Shown: piece after piece, positions 22,527 through 35,484 of the stretch
How positions within the stretch are numbered: position 1 is the stretch's first letter
How the letters are laid out: each line of letters starts with the position of its first letter
From: Paraescarpia echinospica
Taxonomy: Eukaryota > Annelida > Polychaeta > Sabellida > Siboglinidae
Length of the DNA stretch: 64,000 nucleotides
Assembly: GCA_020002185.1 (NCBI GenBank)
Contig: CM034543.1
Coordinates: 4,558,413 to 4,622,412 of the forward strand
Direction of reading: 5' to 3'
Position numbers and translations under genes: made by a program
Notes under the pieces: generated by a model
Told to the model about the DNA's origin: nothing
Database searches by the model: none
What the model saw: the letters and a program-made list of their open reading frames with translations, nothing else

Positions 22527-25500
22527 GCACGGCTGTGAAGATGCCGAGTCGTGCGCTGAAAAAAGCGGGGGCCGTCATCCTGGAGAGCATGATGGTACCT
22601 ACACTTATAAGTTATATACAACACTTTATGTCATTTTGACAAGATAGCTTTATTCACTGTCTGCCTTGTGATATATAAAAAATATACACACCCCTAATAA
22701 TGCAACAGCATGCACCCAGTGGCGCGGGAACGAAATTCATATTGGGGGGGCTACCGGAGATTCTGCACCAATGAAACATTTTCGCAGCCACGCCGCCGCA
22801 TATCTTCACATTTTCTTTCACCTTATGGCTGTGTCGGTTGGCTTTGGCTCGACTGTGACATCGGAAGACGGGGGAGGGTGTCGATAGTTAACAGAAACAC
22901 ACATTAATCGTTTTTGTAAATGTTAGATTTCCACCCGCCATTGACGCTCGCCACAAAAATAAACATTCACGCTCACATTTAATGGGGGAACCATTTCTGC
23001 CCCACCCCCGAGAAATTCCAGAGGGGCAGCTGCCCTTCATGTCCCCCCTCCTGTTCCCGCGACTATGCATGCACCTCAAGGAAAGATGTCCATATTGTTT
23101 CATTGTGTAGTCGGGAAGTTCTACAGTGTTGTTTCATTGTAGCAATGGTCGGAGGCAGCCATTCTGTATGAGAAAGGAGGCTACTATGACAAGGCCGCGG
23201 CCGTCTACATCAGGTCCAAGAACTGGTCAGTAACAAGGGTTATACCCACTCTAAGACATTCTTGTACAGCAGGCGATGATGCAGTACAGGTGCACTTCAC
23301 ATCAGACATTTTAATAAACACAATTTTACAGTACTTAAGATAAATATATGTATTTATAATAAAATATTGATAATATATTTGCTAAAATGTAATTATAGAT
23401 AAATAAATTGACTAGTAATAGTTAAATTAGTTATCATTGTATGCCTTTGTCCATTGTGTTATGTGAGGTAAATAGTATAAAAGAGTCATGTATTAAAGAC
23501 AACCGCCATAATTTTATGTTGGTATGTCACCCAGTAGTTGACTCTCCTCATGGTTGACCCTCCTGTAGTTTACCACCACATGGTTGACCCTATGCTCATC
23601 GTTGACCCACAGGATTGACCCTACCCCATGGTTGACCTTTCACCCCATGGTAGTGGTCACTGAATGGATAACCGTGCTTGCTCCAGGAACAAGGTAGGAG
23701 AGCTGCTCACCCACGTGGCGTCTCCCAAGATCCACATCCAGTACGCGCGGGCCAAGGAGTCGGAGGGCCGATACAAAGAGGCAGCCACAGCCTACGCCGC
23801 CGCAAAGGACTTCGACAACGTCATCAGGTCTGTTGATGTTATTGCTACTATTTCAATGAAACATACATAGACCGTCACACTGCTGAATGTACCCCGTAGG
23901 CAGGTTCAGCGTGTGTGGTTTGTAATTATGGAATAATTTATCATTTGACATTCAAAACAGCCATTCTGTTACAACCTTCAAGACGTCCCAACAGAAATAT
24001 TTGAGTGCTACACCACCATTTTAAATGTGCTTTGTTTGTATCATTTAGTTTCATGCATGTTATGATTTAACATTTTAACATTTCTAATCATTTGTACAAA
24101 TGTTAACGTGTTGTATGATTGATGCAAATGATGCGTGAATGTCTCAGCCATCAAAAGTAGTTTTGATGGCTGAGCTGTAGCTGTGACAACCTTCAAGCAG
24201 AGTCTACAAATATCCTCCAACCAGGAGGGTGTAGCATTAGATGTGTGTGCAACACACACATGCAGCACACGCACGCACACACGCACGCACACACACAGAG
24301 ACACAACATCCTCAGTGCGACCAGTGCACAGATCAGTGCAAGAACCGGTTGTCACAAGAATGAAGCTAGACATATGCCATGCTTATTAAAACACCATTGA
24401 TTCACTGTACAATAAGATTAATTAATTGTTTCTTCAACAAACCCTCATATATTCAAAGACTGATACTACAAACTAAATATGTCTTTGTTTAGGATCAACC
24501 TCGAGTACCTCCAGAACCCCGAGGAGGCCGTCAGGATCGTACAGGAGACACAGTCCGTGGAGGGAGCCAGGATGGTGGCCAAGTAAGTGACTCAGTCTGT
24601 GGAGGAGCAAAGATGGTGGCCAAATAAGTGACTCAGTCAGTGGAGGAGCCAAGCTTGTGGCCAAGTAAGTGACTCGGTCAGTGGAGGGGGCCAAAATGAT
24701 GGCCAAGTAAGTCACTCAGTCAGTGGAGGAGCCAAGGTGGTGGCCAAGTAAGTGACTCAGTCTGTGGAGGGGCAACGGTGGTGGCCAAATAAGTGACTCA
24801 GTCATTGGAGGGGGCCAAGATGACGGTCAAGTAAGTGATTCAGTCAGTGGAGGGAGCAAAGATGGTGGCCAAGTAAGTGACTCAGTCTGTGGAGGAGCAA
24901 CGGTGGTGGCCAAATAAGTGACTCAGTTATTGGAGGGGGCCAAGATGGCGGCCAAGTAAGTGATTCAGTCTGTGGAGGGGGCCAAGATGGTGGCCATGTA
25001 AGTGACTCAGTCCGTGGAGGGAGCCAGGATGGTGGCAAAGTAAGTGACTCAGTCCGTGGAGGGAGCCAGGATGGCGGCCAAGTAAGTGACTCAGTTAGTG
25101 TAGGAGGCTGAGATCGTGGCCAAATAAGTGATTAAGTCAGTAAAGGCCAATATTGTGGCGAAGTAAGTGACCCAGTCCATGGAGGAGGCCAAGATGCATG
25201 GTGGCCAAGTAAGTGATTCAGTCAGTGAAGGGGGCCAAGATGGTGGCCAAGTAAATGACTGAGTCAGTAAGGGGCCAACTTAGTGTCTCCGTATACTTGT
25301 TATGATTCTCTTCTCTGTTGTTTATCTTATCTCTACTGGTGCTGCCCCCTTGCAGGTTCTTCCAGAAGCTCAACGACTACTCGTCTGCGATGGAGTTCCT
25401 TGTGATATCACATTGCAACATGGAGGTGTTCCAGCTCGCCCAGTCACATGACCAAATGGAGATAATTGGTGAGTTTAATTTTATTTAGTTTTACTTTCTT

Positions 25501-28500
25501 TGGGCTTGGAGTATTTTTTATCAATGATATTCATGTGGTGAGCTCCGGCTGTATGTTTCTCCTATAGGGTCTGATGGAAGTTTGTTCTAGTTCTTTGTCC
25601 TGTAGGGTCCGATGCGACGATTAACAAGTACCAGAGCATTGCGCTGTACTTTGAGAATGAGAAGAATCACTTCCTGGCTGGCAAGTTCTTCCTTCTTGCC
25701 AGTCAGTACGCACGGGTAAGTCTCCGTTCGCCATCAGTTATTTTTTAAGTATTTGCGGCTGATTTTAAACAGAGACTTTGAAGGGTACATAGTTGACAAT
25801 TTCCAGTCATGAGTTTCCAGATGTTTCTGTACTTTTAGTTCAATTCCAGCCAGTTTGTGCTACATTCACTGCCCAAAGGTAGCATTGTGATGTCAGGCCG
25901 TGAATATGTGTAAAATTCATTTCACCATTGTATGGTGCTGTAGTCATCAATTTTGTCAAATTAGCTATGTTAGTGGTTAACATCTACTCAAAGTTTTGTA
26001 TGCACTAAAAACAATTTTTATAAAAACTGTTCATCATATATTTAATGGTTTATTAAAAATTGTTGGATTTATTTAGAATTTTATGAGGAATGATGGTAAC
26101 AAAAAGTATAATCAGTAATTTATTTGCTTATTCCACCTGGAGTTAATATACATGCATTAACCTTGTTGTTAAAATAATATGCTAGATAACAATATATAAT
26201 AAATGTTTAAAATGAACTAGAACTGAGACACATTGCTACAATGATGATATACAACGTTTATGAGTGTTATCATTGCCAAATAAAAACGATGCTTGATAGC
26301 CTAACGTTGCCAACATATTGATTTCAATTATGGCACCCTGCTGTTATAACTGTATATTCTACATTTCAGTGCTTCATTTAGCTTTCTCCCACTTTGAATG
26401 TATGTCCAACTTCTAGTCTTGGTGTCGTTTTCCTTAAAACAATGTCGCCTGAGACAAGAAGACTGTGTCTGCTTATGTTTTCCTTGTCTCAGTTATTTGC
26501 TGCGACAGACAATGTGAGAACGTCAACGTCACTAGATAGTACTCAATTGACATTTAGTCCAGTCTTTGTGCATGAACACTGCTCAATATGATGACCTTTT
26601 TTTTATCTGTGCCTTGGTTCCATCGATTATTTTGTCTTTGAAGTCAGTGTTGTGACAACTGTGGATAACATTAATTACTGGGCCATATAGTTGTCCGTTA
26701 TCTATCCATTGCCATCACCGCAGTTTTAAAAGTTGCATTAAAGAAGCATGTTCAATGTGCGAAGAAGGAAATTTGTTTGTATTCACTTGACGTTTAATTA
26801 CCCAACCTGGTTTTATTAACCATGGTTTGATAAAAATATTTAGGTAAACTTGTTTTACTTACTAGAGTTTGACAGAGCTTGTTCAGTTAACCTTGTTTGA
26901 ATTATTACGGTTTAACCAACTCGATGTAGTTAATATTGTTTTTCTTTATTCATTTAATCTTTTTTATTAACTAGCATTTCACAAACCTTACTCTTAATGT
27001 TGTTTAACTTGCTAGGCTTTGAAAAATCTTAACTATTTATTTAGTTAACCTTTTTTCCCTTATTACGATTTAACCAAGTTTATTTAGTTAATCTTGTTAG
27101 ACTTTCTATGATATAAGCAAGCTTATTTTTAATTAACCTTGTTTTGCTGAGAAAGTCTCAGTTCCTCGTTGTGCTGTCTGTGAGTGTGTTGCATGGCGTC
27201 GTGTCTTGCAGGCCTTGAAACACTTCCTGCGTTGTCCGGATGTTGAGGACAATGCTGCCCTCACTATGGCCATAGAGACAGTCGGTCAAGCCAACGAAGA
27301 CCAGCTGACCAGACAGCTCATTGACTTTCTCATGGGGGAAATTGATGGGGTGCCAAAGGTAACGCACAACTCTTGTGTTAGTCTCACTAATTGGGGTGTT
27401 TCATTTCAGATTAAGACACCTGGCTTGCTAGCTTCAAGTGGTCTGTTGTAGAGTGGTGTTGTTTCAGATTAGGACACCTGGCTTGCTAGCCTCAAGCGGT
27501 CTGTCGTGGAGTGGTGTTGTTTCAGATTAGGACACCTGGCTTGCTAGCCTCAAGCGGTCTGTCGTGGAGTGGTGTTGTTTCAGATTAGGACACCTGGCTT
27601 GCTGGCCTCAAGTGGTCTGTCGTGGAGTGGTGTTGTTTCAGATTAGGACACCTGGCTTGCTAGCCTCAAGCGGTCTGTCGTGGAGTGGTGTTGTTTCAGA
27701 TTAGGACACCTGGCATGCTAGTCTCAAGCGGTCTGTTATAGAGTGGTGTTGTTTCAGATTAGGACACATGGCTTGCTAGTCTCAAGCGGTCTGTCGTGGG
27801 GTGGTGTTGTTTCAGATTAGGACACCTGGCTTGCTAGCCTCAAGCGGTCTGTCGTGGAGTGGTGTTGTTTCAGATTAGGAAACCTGGCTTGCTAACTTCA
27901 AGTGGTCTTTTGTAGAGTGGTGTTGTTTCAGATTAGGACACCACCTGGGTTCATTTCATCAAGCTAATATGAGCTCTTAAGGAAAATCCATCATTACACA
28001 GAATCCGTTGTTAAACATACAGAGCGTTTTCAAAATACAGAAAGTTGCTGCCGCATCACTGAGGACATTAGTTCCGTGACACAAGTAAAGTGTCTCAGTG
28101 GCGGCTCCTGGTGTTGAGTTTTCAGCATACATTCATTGTGAAAGAGCGAAATCAGTTTTAAAGAACAAAATCGGGCTATGAGCTGATAAGAAGGTTGGTC
28201 TCAAGGAATCTTCCAGCCTCATGTCGTCTGCTATGGAGTGGAGTTGGCGTCAACAGTCTGATATTTATTTATGTCATGTCTCTGTGAAGCATTAAGCTTA
28301 AGACAAATATTGCATGATCACATCAACCTTTTTTCAGTTTCCTCTTTCATTCCTTTCTTTTGTGTGCTGCATAAATACATGTGAGTCAGTGATATACAAA
28401 TGAAGCAGCAATATTATGCATTTATTATTAAATAAAAACTATATTTAAATATTATTGATTATTTAAAATATTAGTGATGTTAAGATTTTGCATACATAAT

Positions 28501-31500
28501 CATTACTATCTTCATGGTAACTTCTTCCTGTGCAGTATACTTTTGCATTATGTGCACTGCCTTTAAGCCACTTGCATTGTTTATCATTATCTTGTTTATT
28601 AAAAGTAGCACTCTGACGCATACCATCCTTACATACACTGCATGAATAAAACAGTCAGTGTTTTATGTTCTCACTGCTTGATGTTGCTATCTCAGGATGC
28701 CAAGTGTCTGTTCCGCCTCTACATGGCGTTGAAGCAGTTCCGTGAGGCCGCCAGGACAGCCATCATCATAGCACGGGAGGAACAGAACGCTGGTCAGTGA
28801 TGTCACATCCCCCCCTCAGTGGCACCCTCTGTTGATGTTACACACACCCTCAGTGGTGCCCTTTATTGGTACTGAACACACCCTCAGTGGTGTCCTTTAT
28901 TGATACTGAACACACCCTCAGTGGTGCCCTTTATTGATACTGAACACACCATCAGTGGTGCCCTTTATTGATACTGAACACACCCTCAGTGGTGCCCTTT
29001 ATTTGTTACTGAACACACCATCAGTGGTGCCTTTTATTGATACTGAACACACCCTCAGTGGCGCCCTCTGTATATGTTACATACACCCTCAGTGGTGCCC
29101 TTTATTGATACTGAACACACCATCAGTGGTGCCCTTTATTGATACCGAACACACCCTCAGTGGCGCCCTCTGTTGATGTTACATACACCATCTGTGGTGC
29201 CCTTTATTGATACTGAACACACCCTCAGTGGTGCCCCTTATTGATACTGAACACACCCTCAGTGGCGCCCTCTGTTGCACTCACCATCAACTGCCCCATC
29301 ACATTATGTCTCTGGTGGTATGTCGTGTATTAATATGTTGTGTCTGTTCTGTTGTGTCACTGAGTGTTTGTTGTGAGAGACAGAAAGTTGTCAAATAAAT
29401 AATGATGGTGTCACAAAAGTTATCTCAATAGAGTGATAGAATATTGTAACAAATTATATTTGTATTTTGTTAATTTAAGATGTGCAGTGTTTTTATACAT
29501 TATGAATGTTTACAATATTAACCATTGTTGCCACTAGAGTAACATCATAAAACAGTTATATTGTGTTTCACTATTTATAGTTCGCAAGTCTTACTTTACA
29601 TTTTTCATACGCAGCATTCTGTGTCATTTCAAGGGAGCATTTCTTTCTCTTTACCTGCCAACCATTGAAACTAGTATGAAATGATTCCACAGATATTAGG
29701 ATCATGATTTTTTTTTCAAGACTCTTTATTGTGGACCAAGTCCATCATACACAAATGTGGCATTCTACTACTTATTTATCTGTTATTGACCTGATCTGTA
29801 AATAGAATCGTACGAAGGTGAAGAATGGAGACTGGCCAATACTGTATCCATGAGGCATGTGCTCACTGTAGTGGCTCTCTGCAGGCAACTACCACAATGC
29901 CCACGGCATGCTGTTCTGCATGTACCAGGAACTGAAGAAGAACAACATCAAGATACCCGCCGAGATGTCCAACAACCTTATGATTCTACACAGCTACATT
30001 CTTGTCAAGGTACATCTATTTGATTTTTCACACAGCGACAGCAACATTCTTGTAAAAGTATATTTATTCCATCTTTCACAGCTGCATACTTGTCAAGATA
30101 CACCTGTTTCATCGTTCACAGCTATAGCCTTGTCAAGGTACACCTATTTCATCGTTCACAGCTATAGCTTTGTCAAGGTACAGTCACACCTATTCCATCT
30201 TTTTTTCACTTTAGGAGAAAATAAATTGTATGTAATTCCCATGATGCCTTGCTGCAGATCCATTTGAAGCAAGGTGACCATCTGAAGGTTGCCCGCATGT
30301 TGATTCGTGTAGCCAACAACATCAGCAAGTTCCCATCACGTGAGTCCTGCGAAACAATTGTGTCACCCTTCCATCCTACATGTCACCCCCATATAACAAC
30401 TTGTCACCCTTCCATCCTACATGTCACCCCCATATAACAACCTGTCACCCTTCCGTCCTACAAGTCACCCCAAGTAACAACTTGTCACCCTTCCATCCTA
30501 CAAGTCACCCCAAGTAACAACTTGTGCCACACTTCCATCCTACAAATCACCCCAAGTAACAACATGTCACCCTTCCATCCTACATATTAAGGATCTTTGT
30601 ATTTCCCCATATTAATTATGGGATTTAATTATACGGATTGGCTTGTAAAACTAACTTAACCAAAATACAAGTTTTACTAAATGTATTACTTAAAACATTA
30701 GCAAAACGTAACCGCCGTGACAGTGCCACAGCATTGCACAGGGACTTAATATACTTAAAGTTCAGGGACTATTTAAACTAACTGTTCTAATATTTGTGTA
30801 TAAAAAGCGTACGAATCAACTTCGTAGTATATTCCACCAATTTTACAAATGTAATAGTGACTTCATGACCAGAAGTTCCAGACAGGAGAACAATTTATAT
30901 ATACCTAGATGTAAGTATAGAACTGGAGAGAACTTGAAAGTAATAGGGGCTCAACTTTGGAATAAACTACCTGTAGACATTAAACATTCAAAAACGCTAA
31001 ATATTGTTAAGCATAAAGCCAGGAGCTTTATAATTGGCATTAACTAAAGTTTAAATCTAATTATATATTGTAAGAAATTCGCTTGTGACTTCGCTTATAT
31101 TGGTATAAATTCTCTTATATTGGTACAACATATCTAGCTTTAATTTACGGAAGTTGTTAACCTGAAGCTATTGCAATTGAATGCACTGTATAACCTTTAT
31201 ATACGTAATATTATGTATGTGGGAGTACACTATACGAGTTTGATTTAATTGGCTACCAGCTCGATAAGGTATACTTCTCTGGTAGCCATCTCATCTGTGT
31301 TACATTGCTCTTGAATTGTGTTGTATATTATCTGGATGAGGAAATAAATTTACTTACTTACAAGTCACCCCAAGTAACAACTTGAGACCACCCTTCCATC
31401 CTACAAGTCACCCCAAATGACAACTTGTGCTACCTTGCCATCCTACAAATCACCCCAAGTAACAACATGTCACCCTTCCATCCCACAGGTCGCCCTAAAT

Positions 31501-34205
31501 AACAACTTGTGCCACGCTTCTATCCTACAAGTCATCCCAAATTACAACATGTCACCCTTCCATCCTGCAAGTCACCCCAAGTAAAAAAATGGTGCCATCT
31601 TTCCATCCTATAAGTCACCCCGAGTAACAACATGTCACCCTTCCATCCTACAAGTCACCCCAAGTAACAACATATCACCCTTCCATCCTACAAGTCACCC
31701 CAAATAACAACATATTACCCTTCCATCCTACAAGTCATCCTAAGTAACAACTTGTGCTATCTTTCCATCCTACAAGTCACCCCAAGTAACAACATGTCAC
31801 CCTTCCACCCTACAAGTAATCCCAAGTAATGACTTGTCACCCTTCCATCCTATAAATCACGTGTAATAACAACGTGTGCCACCATTCCATCCTATAAGTC
31901 ACCCCAAATAACAACTTGTGCCACCCTTCCCTCCTACAAGTCATCCCAAATAACAACTTGTGCCACCCTTCCATCCTATGAGTCACCCCACATAACAACA
32001 TGTGCCACCCTGACATCCTACAAGTCACCCCAAGTAACAACAAGTGTCAATCTGTTGCTGATACTGACACCAGTGACACGTGTCTCGTGTGTTTAGACAT
32101 CGTGCCTATCCTCACGTCGACTGTCATCGAGTGTCATCGCTCTGGTCTGCGTAACTCGTCCTTCAGCTATGCAGCCATGTTGATGCGACCCGAGTACCGC
32201 GACAAGATTGACCTCAAGTACAAGAAGAAGATCGAGGGCATTGTCCGGTAAGTAGGACAACTTATCAATGTCATAAGAGGGTAGTATTGTTACATATTTT
32301 GCAGTCAATTTATTTACCTTTTTTTATTCCAGTAACATTCTAATTGCTATCAGCAACTTTCATCAGACAACTACCACTCGATGACACCATGGTAATAAAT
32401 GACTACCATGGCACCAACTAGTGGTAGTTGTTTGATGAAGAATGCCGATAACAATTGAAATATCACTGGAGAAAAGGTAAATTGACTGCGAAATAAGTCA
32501 ACAAATTACTCATTTGAACCGTCCAGTCTGATGAATCTCTTCAGTGATATCATAAGACCTCAAGTACAAGATTGATCACAGTTGATGATAAGTGGGACAA
32601 CTGCTTTGAAGCAGGCAAGTTCGGTGTCCCAACCAAGATCTGACTTGCAGACTCTCCAGTCTGTTGCAGGCAATGCAGATTTGTACTCTCTTTTAGTCGG
32701 AATCCTTCATGGAGTTGTGAGCTGATGATCCATTGTATCTGAAGTTCTTTACATGTTCCAGTGTTATGCCTTATAACGTTTTCACACAAGTTGTGTTTGA
32801 TGCGTTCATCAGCAAGTTGTGGTTCTGTTGGCATTGAGATGTATTGGACGTGTCTTCCACACACTGAAACAGCTTTTCTGCCACATCATTTAAAGTGGCC
32901 AATATAGCTACATCATCTGCAAAGTGAAGGTGATGCATCTGAAGCTGTGGATAACACATGCTTGTTGCTGGTTCAAGTTAGACAGCTGTGTTGGTTGCAG
33001 TGTCTCATAGTGTGAGTTTTCATACCTGCTATTTATAGTACAGTGAAACCTGGCTGTTAATGTCATCGTTGGGACTCATCCAAACTGACCAAAATACAAG
33101 GTGACTGTATTAGCTGGACTAATTTCCTATACTGTACTGTTTTAGAAACAATGTGGGACTGTCTTTGGTGACAAGGTGGCTGTATTACCGAGGTGACTGT
33201 ACATTGTTCCGTAGTCATGCAGAGCAACGAACACAGACTTTGTTATTTCACTATTAGTGAGATGCTTTAGTTGTGTGTGGTGAATATATGTTTAGTACAG
33301 CGAGATGCACTTAATTATTGTTGTGCCATACATTTCTGTGTGACACAGGAAGCCAGACAAGACAGAGGAGGAGGAGCCTGATTCGCCGTGTCCCTACTGC
33401 AACTTTCAGTTGCCTCAGACTCAGCTCGTGTGTCCCGAGTGCAAGAATAACCTGCCCTACTGCATTGTCACGGTGAGTGTCCCTACTGCATTTTCACGGT
33501 GAGTGGCTCTACTGCATTGTCACAGTGAGTAGCCCTACTGCATTGTTATGGCAAGTGGCCCTCCTTGTATTGTGACTCTGTAAATGTTACATTGATATCT
33601 CTCATGCATTGAAGTGTGCCGTGCTTGTGACATTAATGTGCCATGCTTGTGACATTGTGATGTGACATTGGTATGTGCCGTGCTTGCAGGGGCGTCACGT
33701 AGTGAAGGAAGACATCACGACTTGCCCTAAATGTTACTTCCCGGCCCTGCTCTCCGAGTTCCTCAGGTCAGTTAACAAACGTCTCCAGCCCTGAATAGTC
33801 TCTGTCACACTAGCTTCTAACTGTGCTAACTTAAAGTAAATGTTGTTGACGTGTGTTATTCTATTGTTGATGATGGAAAAATACAAACGTTGATATTCCA
33901 CCATTTGTCTCGTGAAATGATATGTAATCTATACTAATCAATAAATACTAATAACAAAACATTTTTTAATGATGTCTTCCTGTGTGCTACTGTTATAGTA
34001 ATGACAATGTAGCTGATTTTAATATTTGCAAAGATTAGTGTCATTATAGATTACGTTTAACTGATGAACATCACTGATTTTCTCCCCCTCTAGCCATGTG
34101 GAGGTTGAGGCATCATGTCCCATGTGCTGCCAGGGTGTCCCTTCCCACCGCCTGCAGAAACTGAACGATCCCTCCAAGGTCCTCAGCATGGACGACACGG
34201 AGTAG
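22527..34205 (+). CDS. WDR19: WDR19/IFT144 C-terminal half, plus-strand copy (14 exons)
   Basis: Exons with GT-AG borders and matching phases: 22527-22594, 23143-23225, 23687-23827, 24493-24582, 25356-25468, 25606-25715, 27212-27358, 28696-28792, 29885-30009, 30258-30339, 32097-32247, 33349-33472, 33690-33766, 34094-34205 (stop TAG). Diagnostic blocks are [80 protein letters not shown] and a C-terminal zinc-ribbon-like region with CX2C pairs (CPYC, CPEC, CPKC, CPMC). IFT144 is an IFT-A subunit acting in retrograde ciliary transport; this part is the TPR-like solenoid plus C-terminal zinc region. No WD40 exons are recognisable upstream. The copy lacks four codons at the end of the fifth exon (MEI-IG against MEIYAEIIG) and differs from the minus copy at conserved sites. 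No stops are seen. It is probably a partial, relaxed duplicate. Confidence 0.9.
22717..23062. mobile_element. MITE with GCGGGAAC ends in a WDR19 intron
   Basis: The ends are inverted: GGCGCGGGAAC on the left near 22,721 and GTTCCCGCG on the right near 23,052. The interior has G-runs, GGGGCAGCTGCCC near the right end, and CCACCCGCCATTGACGCTCG. The right ~220 bp matches 48,380-48,556. It is a non-autonomous DNA element in the first intron of the plus copy; superfamily undetermined. Confidence 0.65.
24583..25290 (+). repeat. ~40 bp intronic minisatellite carrying exon end plus splice donor
   Basis: About 17 units of GTAAGTGACTCAGTC then GTGGAGGAGCCAAG then ATGGTGGCCAA. The unit reproduces the last ~25 nt of the preceding exon (GTGGAGGGAGCCAGG, ATGGTGGCCAA) together with its donor GTAAGT, so the intron presents a ladder of exon-like donors. 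Units vary from 38 to 41 bp. The same array starts at the right edge of the minus-strand copy (63,850-64,000). Confidence 0.9.
27395..27955 (+). repeat. ~59 bp intronic minisatellite (plus copy)
   Basis: About nine units of GATTAGGACACCTGGCTTGC, TAGCCTCAAGCGGTCTGTCG and TGGAGTGGTGTTGTTTCA. Each unit ends in a polypyrimidine-AG run (GTTGTTTCAG) resembling an acceptor. The counterpart in the minus copy at 58,460-58,690 has about four units. Confidence 0.9.
28800..29285 (+). repeat. ~34 bp intronic minisatellite (plus copy)
   Basis: About 13 units of CCTCAGTGGTGCCCTTTATT then GATACTGAACACAC, some with a shorter GCGCCCTCTGTTGATGTTAC variant. It follows the donor of the RLYMALKQF exon. Counterpart at 56,030-56,450 in the minus copy. 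Confidence 0.9.
30001..30195 (+). repeat. 40 bp minisatellite with donor and acceptor in each unit (plus copy, ~5 units)
   Basis: The exon ending SYILVK (CTTGTCAAG, then GTACAT) is followed by repeats of the same junction: CTTGTCAAGGTACACC, TATTTCATCGTTCACAG, CTATAG. Each 40 bp unit holds the exon-end/donor word and a pyrimidine-rich tract ending in CACAG. The true acceptor for the next exon is the later CTTGCTGCAG (ending 30,257). The minus copy has about 48 units at 53,221-55,140. Confidence 0.9.
30344..32050 (+). repeat. 40 bp intronic minisatellite, split by a LINE fragment
   Basis: Units of CAAGTCACCCCAAGTAACAA plus CATGTCACCCTTCCATCCTA, with a CTTGTGCCAC variant, fill 30,344-30,595 and 31,356-32,050. 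A truncated LINE separates the blocks. The counterpart in the minus copy is 52,718-53,055, shorter and uninterrupted. Confidence 0.9.
30596..31355 (+). mobile_element. 5'-truncated LINE inserted in the plus arm only
   Basis: The frame 30,796-31,047 encodes the familiar end of a [45 protein letters not shown], then a stop. A 3' UTR follows and ends in a short tandem tail (TTTACTTACTTA). It splits the 40 bp minisatellite, and no equivalent is present in the minus arm, so it inserted after the arms separated or is polymorphic. Confidence 0.75.
32299..32493. mobile_element. fold-back MITE (imperfect ~195 bp palindrome)
   Basis: The left half (TTGCAGTCAATTTATTTACC ... TTTCATCAGACAACTACCAC ... CACCATGGTAAT) is nearly the reverse complement of the right half (ACTACCATGGCACC ... 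GGTAGTTGTTTGATGAA ... GGTAAATTGACTGC). The whole segment can form one long hairpin. It is also present at 52,255-52,455, so it predates the duplication. Confidence 0.75.
32771..32959 (-). pseudogene. LINE RT fossil (FADDVAIL) in a WDR19 intron, plus arm
   Basis: The minus strand encodes [19 protein letters not shown], the catalytic ADD box of an RT, followed by decayed sequence. The identical fragment lies at 51,576-51,764 on the opposite strand within the other arm, so it was carried along in the duplication. Confidence 0.6.
33040..33215. repeat. pogo/Tigger-style MITE remnant
   Basis: Begins with TACAGTGAAACCTGGCTGTT, the kind of CAGT end seen in pogo-type elements, followed by GGTGACTGTATTA/GGTGGCTGTATTA repeats. 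In the minus arm (51,110-51,500) the equivalent has expanded into several tandem units. Confidence 0.45.
33473..33560 (+). repeat. 26 bp donor-bearing minisatellite (plus copy)
   Basis: The exon end CCCTACTGCATTGTCACG with donor GTGAGT is repeated three more times: GTGAGTGTCCCTACTGCATT, GTGAGTGGCTCTACTGCATT, GTGAGTAGCCCTACTGCATT, the last copy decaying to GCAAGT. The unit is 26 bp. The minus copy has about seven units (50,640-50,823). Confidence 0.85.
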
Positions 34206-34815
34206 ACCTTCTATTCACACAGACTCACAGCAGAGGGTGATACAGAGTAGACCTTCCATTCACACAGACTTTCAACGTGGAAGATGCTGAGTCTTCACAC
34301 AGAGTCGTATTCATGTACAATGCAGAATAAATCAGGAATGTTGTATGTACATTTCAGATTAGAATTGGCTGTAGGACATTTGAAGAGATTTAAAGATCTA
34401 TGAGACTATTGCTGTTAGCATCACTGCGTCCCTTAGAGTCTAAAACAGATGATGTCTCCACGGACCCTGTACAATGTGTTCACGTGCCGTCATTCTTTAG
34501 TAAAGTGTCCCATGCTCTGTCATTGTTTAACACAGCTGTCCTGTTTGACACAATATAGTCAATCCACTGTTATATTTACCTATAGATGGCCATGTGGAGT
34601 TATTCAGGTTATTTATTTATTGAGTATTTAAGATAGACACATCACTATAACTTTTTTCATGAGCCCCGACTGTTTTGTTCTGTGTTTATTTTTATTATTC
34701 CGTAATATCTGCACATTTCCCTGGTTTGTCAACAACAGAAAGGTGTGTTAATGTAAAAAGAACCACAACAATAAAATAGTTTACACTTCTTCTTCAGTCT
34801 GTTGATTTGGTAATG
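34206..34815 (+). other. WDR19: WDR19 3' UTR (plus copy)
   Basis: Non-coding sequence after the stop at 34,205, with a short tandem duplication of GAGTAGACCTTCYATTCACACAGACT-like sequence just after the stop. An AATAAAA hexamer near 34,770 (CAACAATAAAATAG) is a plausible poly(A) signal. Similarity to the minus arm continues to about 35,047. Confidence 0.6.
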
Positions 34816-35047
34816 AATTTATAAAATATTATATTAAATACCCTACATATTTATGGGATAAAGATTGGAGTGATGATAGTAAGGTAACTTATTGTGCCTA
34901 AATCCTTAGAAACCAATCTCTGAAGTGCATCAAGACAAACGGATTGGTCAATTTCAAAACTGATACGCAATATTAATTTGTCAAAGCTGGATATGTTAGG
35001 AAGCTAAGGAAGTTAAACAATGTTACAAACGCAAGTTTTCAAATGAT

Positions 35048-35440
35048 CTTCTGCTGTACGCTTTGCGTAACGCCGAAAATGGTTGAACCATGTTGGTTCG
35101 AATATCTCGGACTACATCCACCCAGAAAGATGACATGCGATGACAGTTTCTAGTGGTGCTGCCACTTCAAATAGTGGTTGAGCTTCTTTCGAGGGAAGAC
35201 GCGCAATGACGGTATGTAATTTCTCAGAGCGTTGAAACACATTTCTGCTGTCACCAGAGTTCCCATTTCTGCCGAAGCGAGTGCACCAACCTGTTTTCCC
35301 CTTCATCAATATAACCTTTGACGTTTTTGTTTGGCACCGTCATTACTCCGGTTTCTTCGCTGTTATAGATGGGGGGATGGTGTTTTTTGTAGAGAGAGTC
35401 CAAAAGTCCGTAGAAATCCGCTACTACTACGGAGTACTAC
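35048..35440 (-). pseudogene. pogo-type DDE transposase fragment
   Basis: The minus strand matches 45,850-46,240 of the longer pogo relic: the reverse complement of TAATGACGGTGCCAAAC, GTTGGTGCACTCGCTTCGG, AACGCTCTG..AATTACATACCG and TGTCATCGCATGTCAT. Decoded, it contains YNSEETGVMTVPN-like and ARLPSKEAQPLF-like blocks. It abuts the end of arm homology (35,047). The mirror position in the other arm also leads to a pogo relic, so the inverted duplication probably includes this element. Confidence 0.7.
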
Positions 35441-35484
35441 CTAGTATTACTACTTCAGTGCGGAGTCAGCACTCGTGGGTATGG

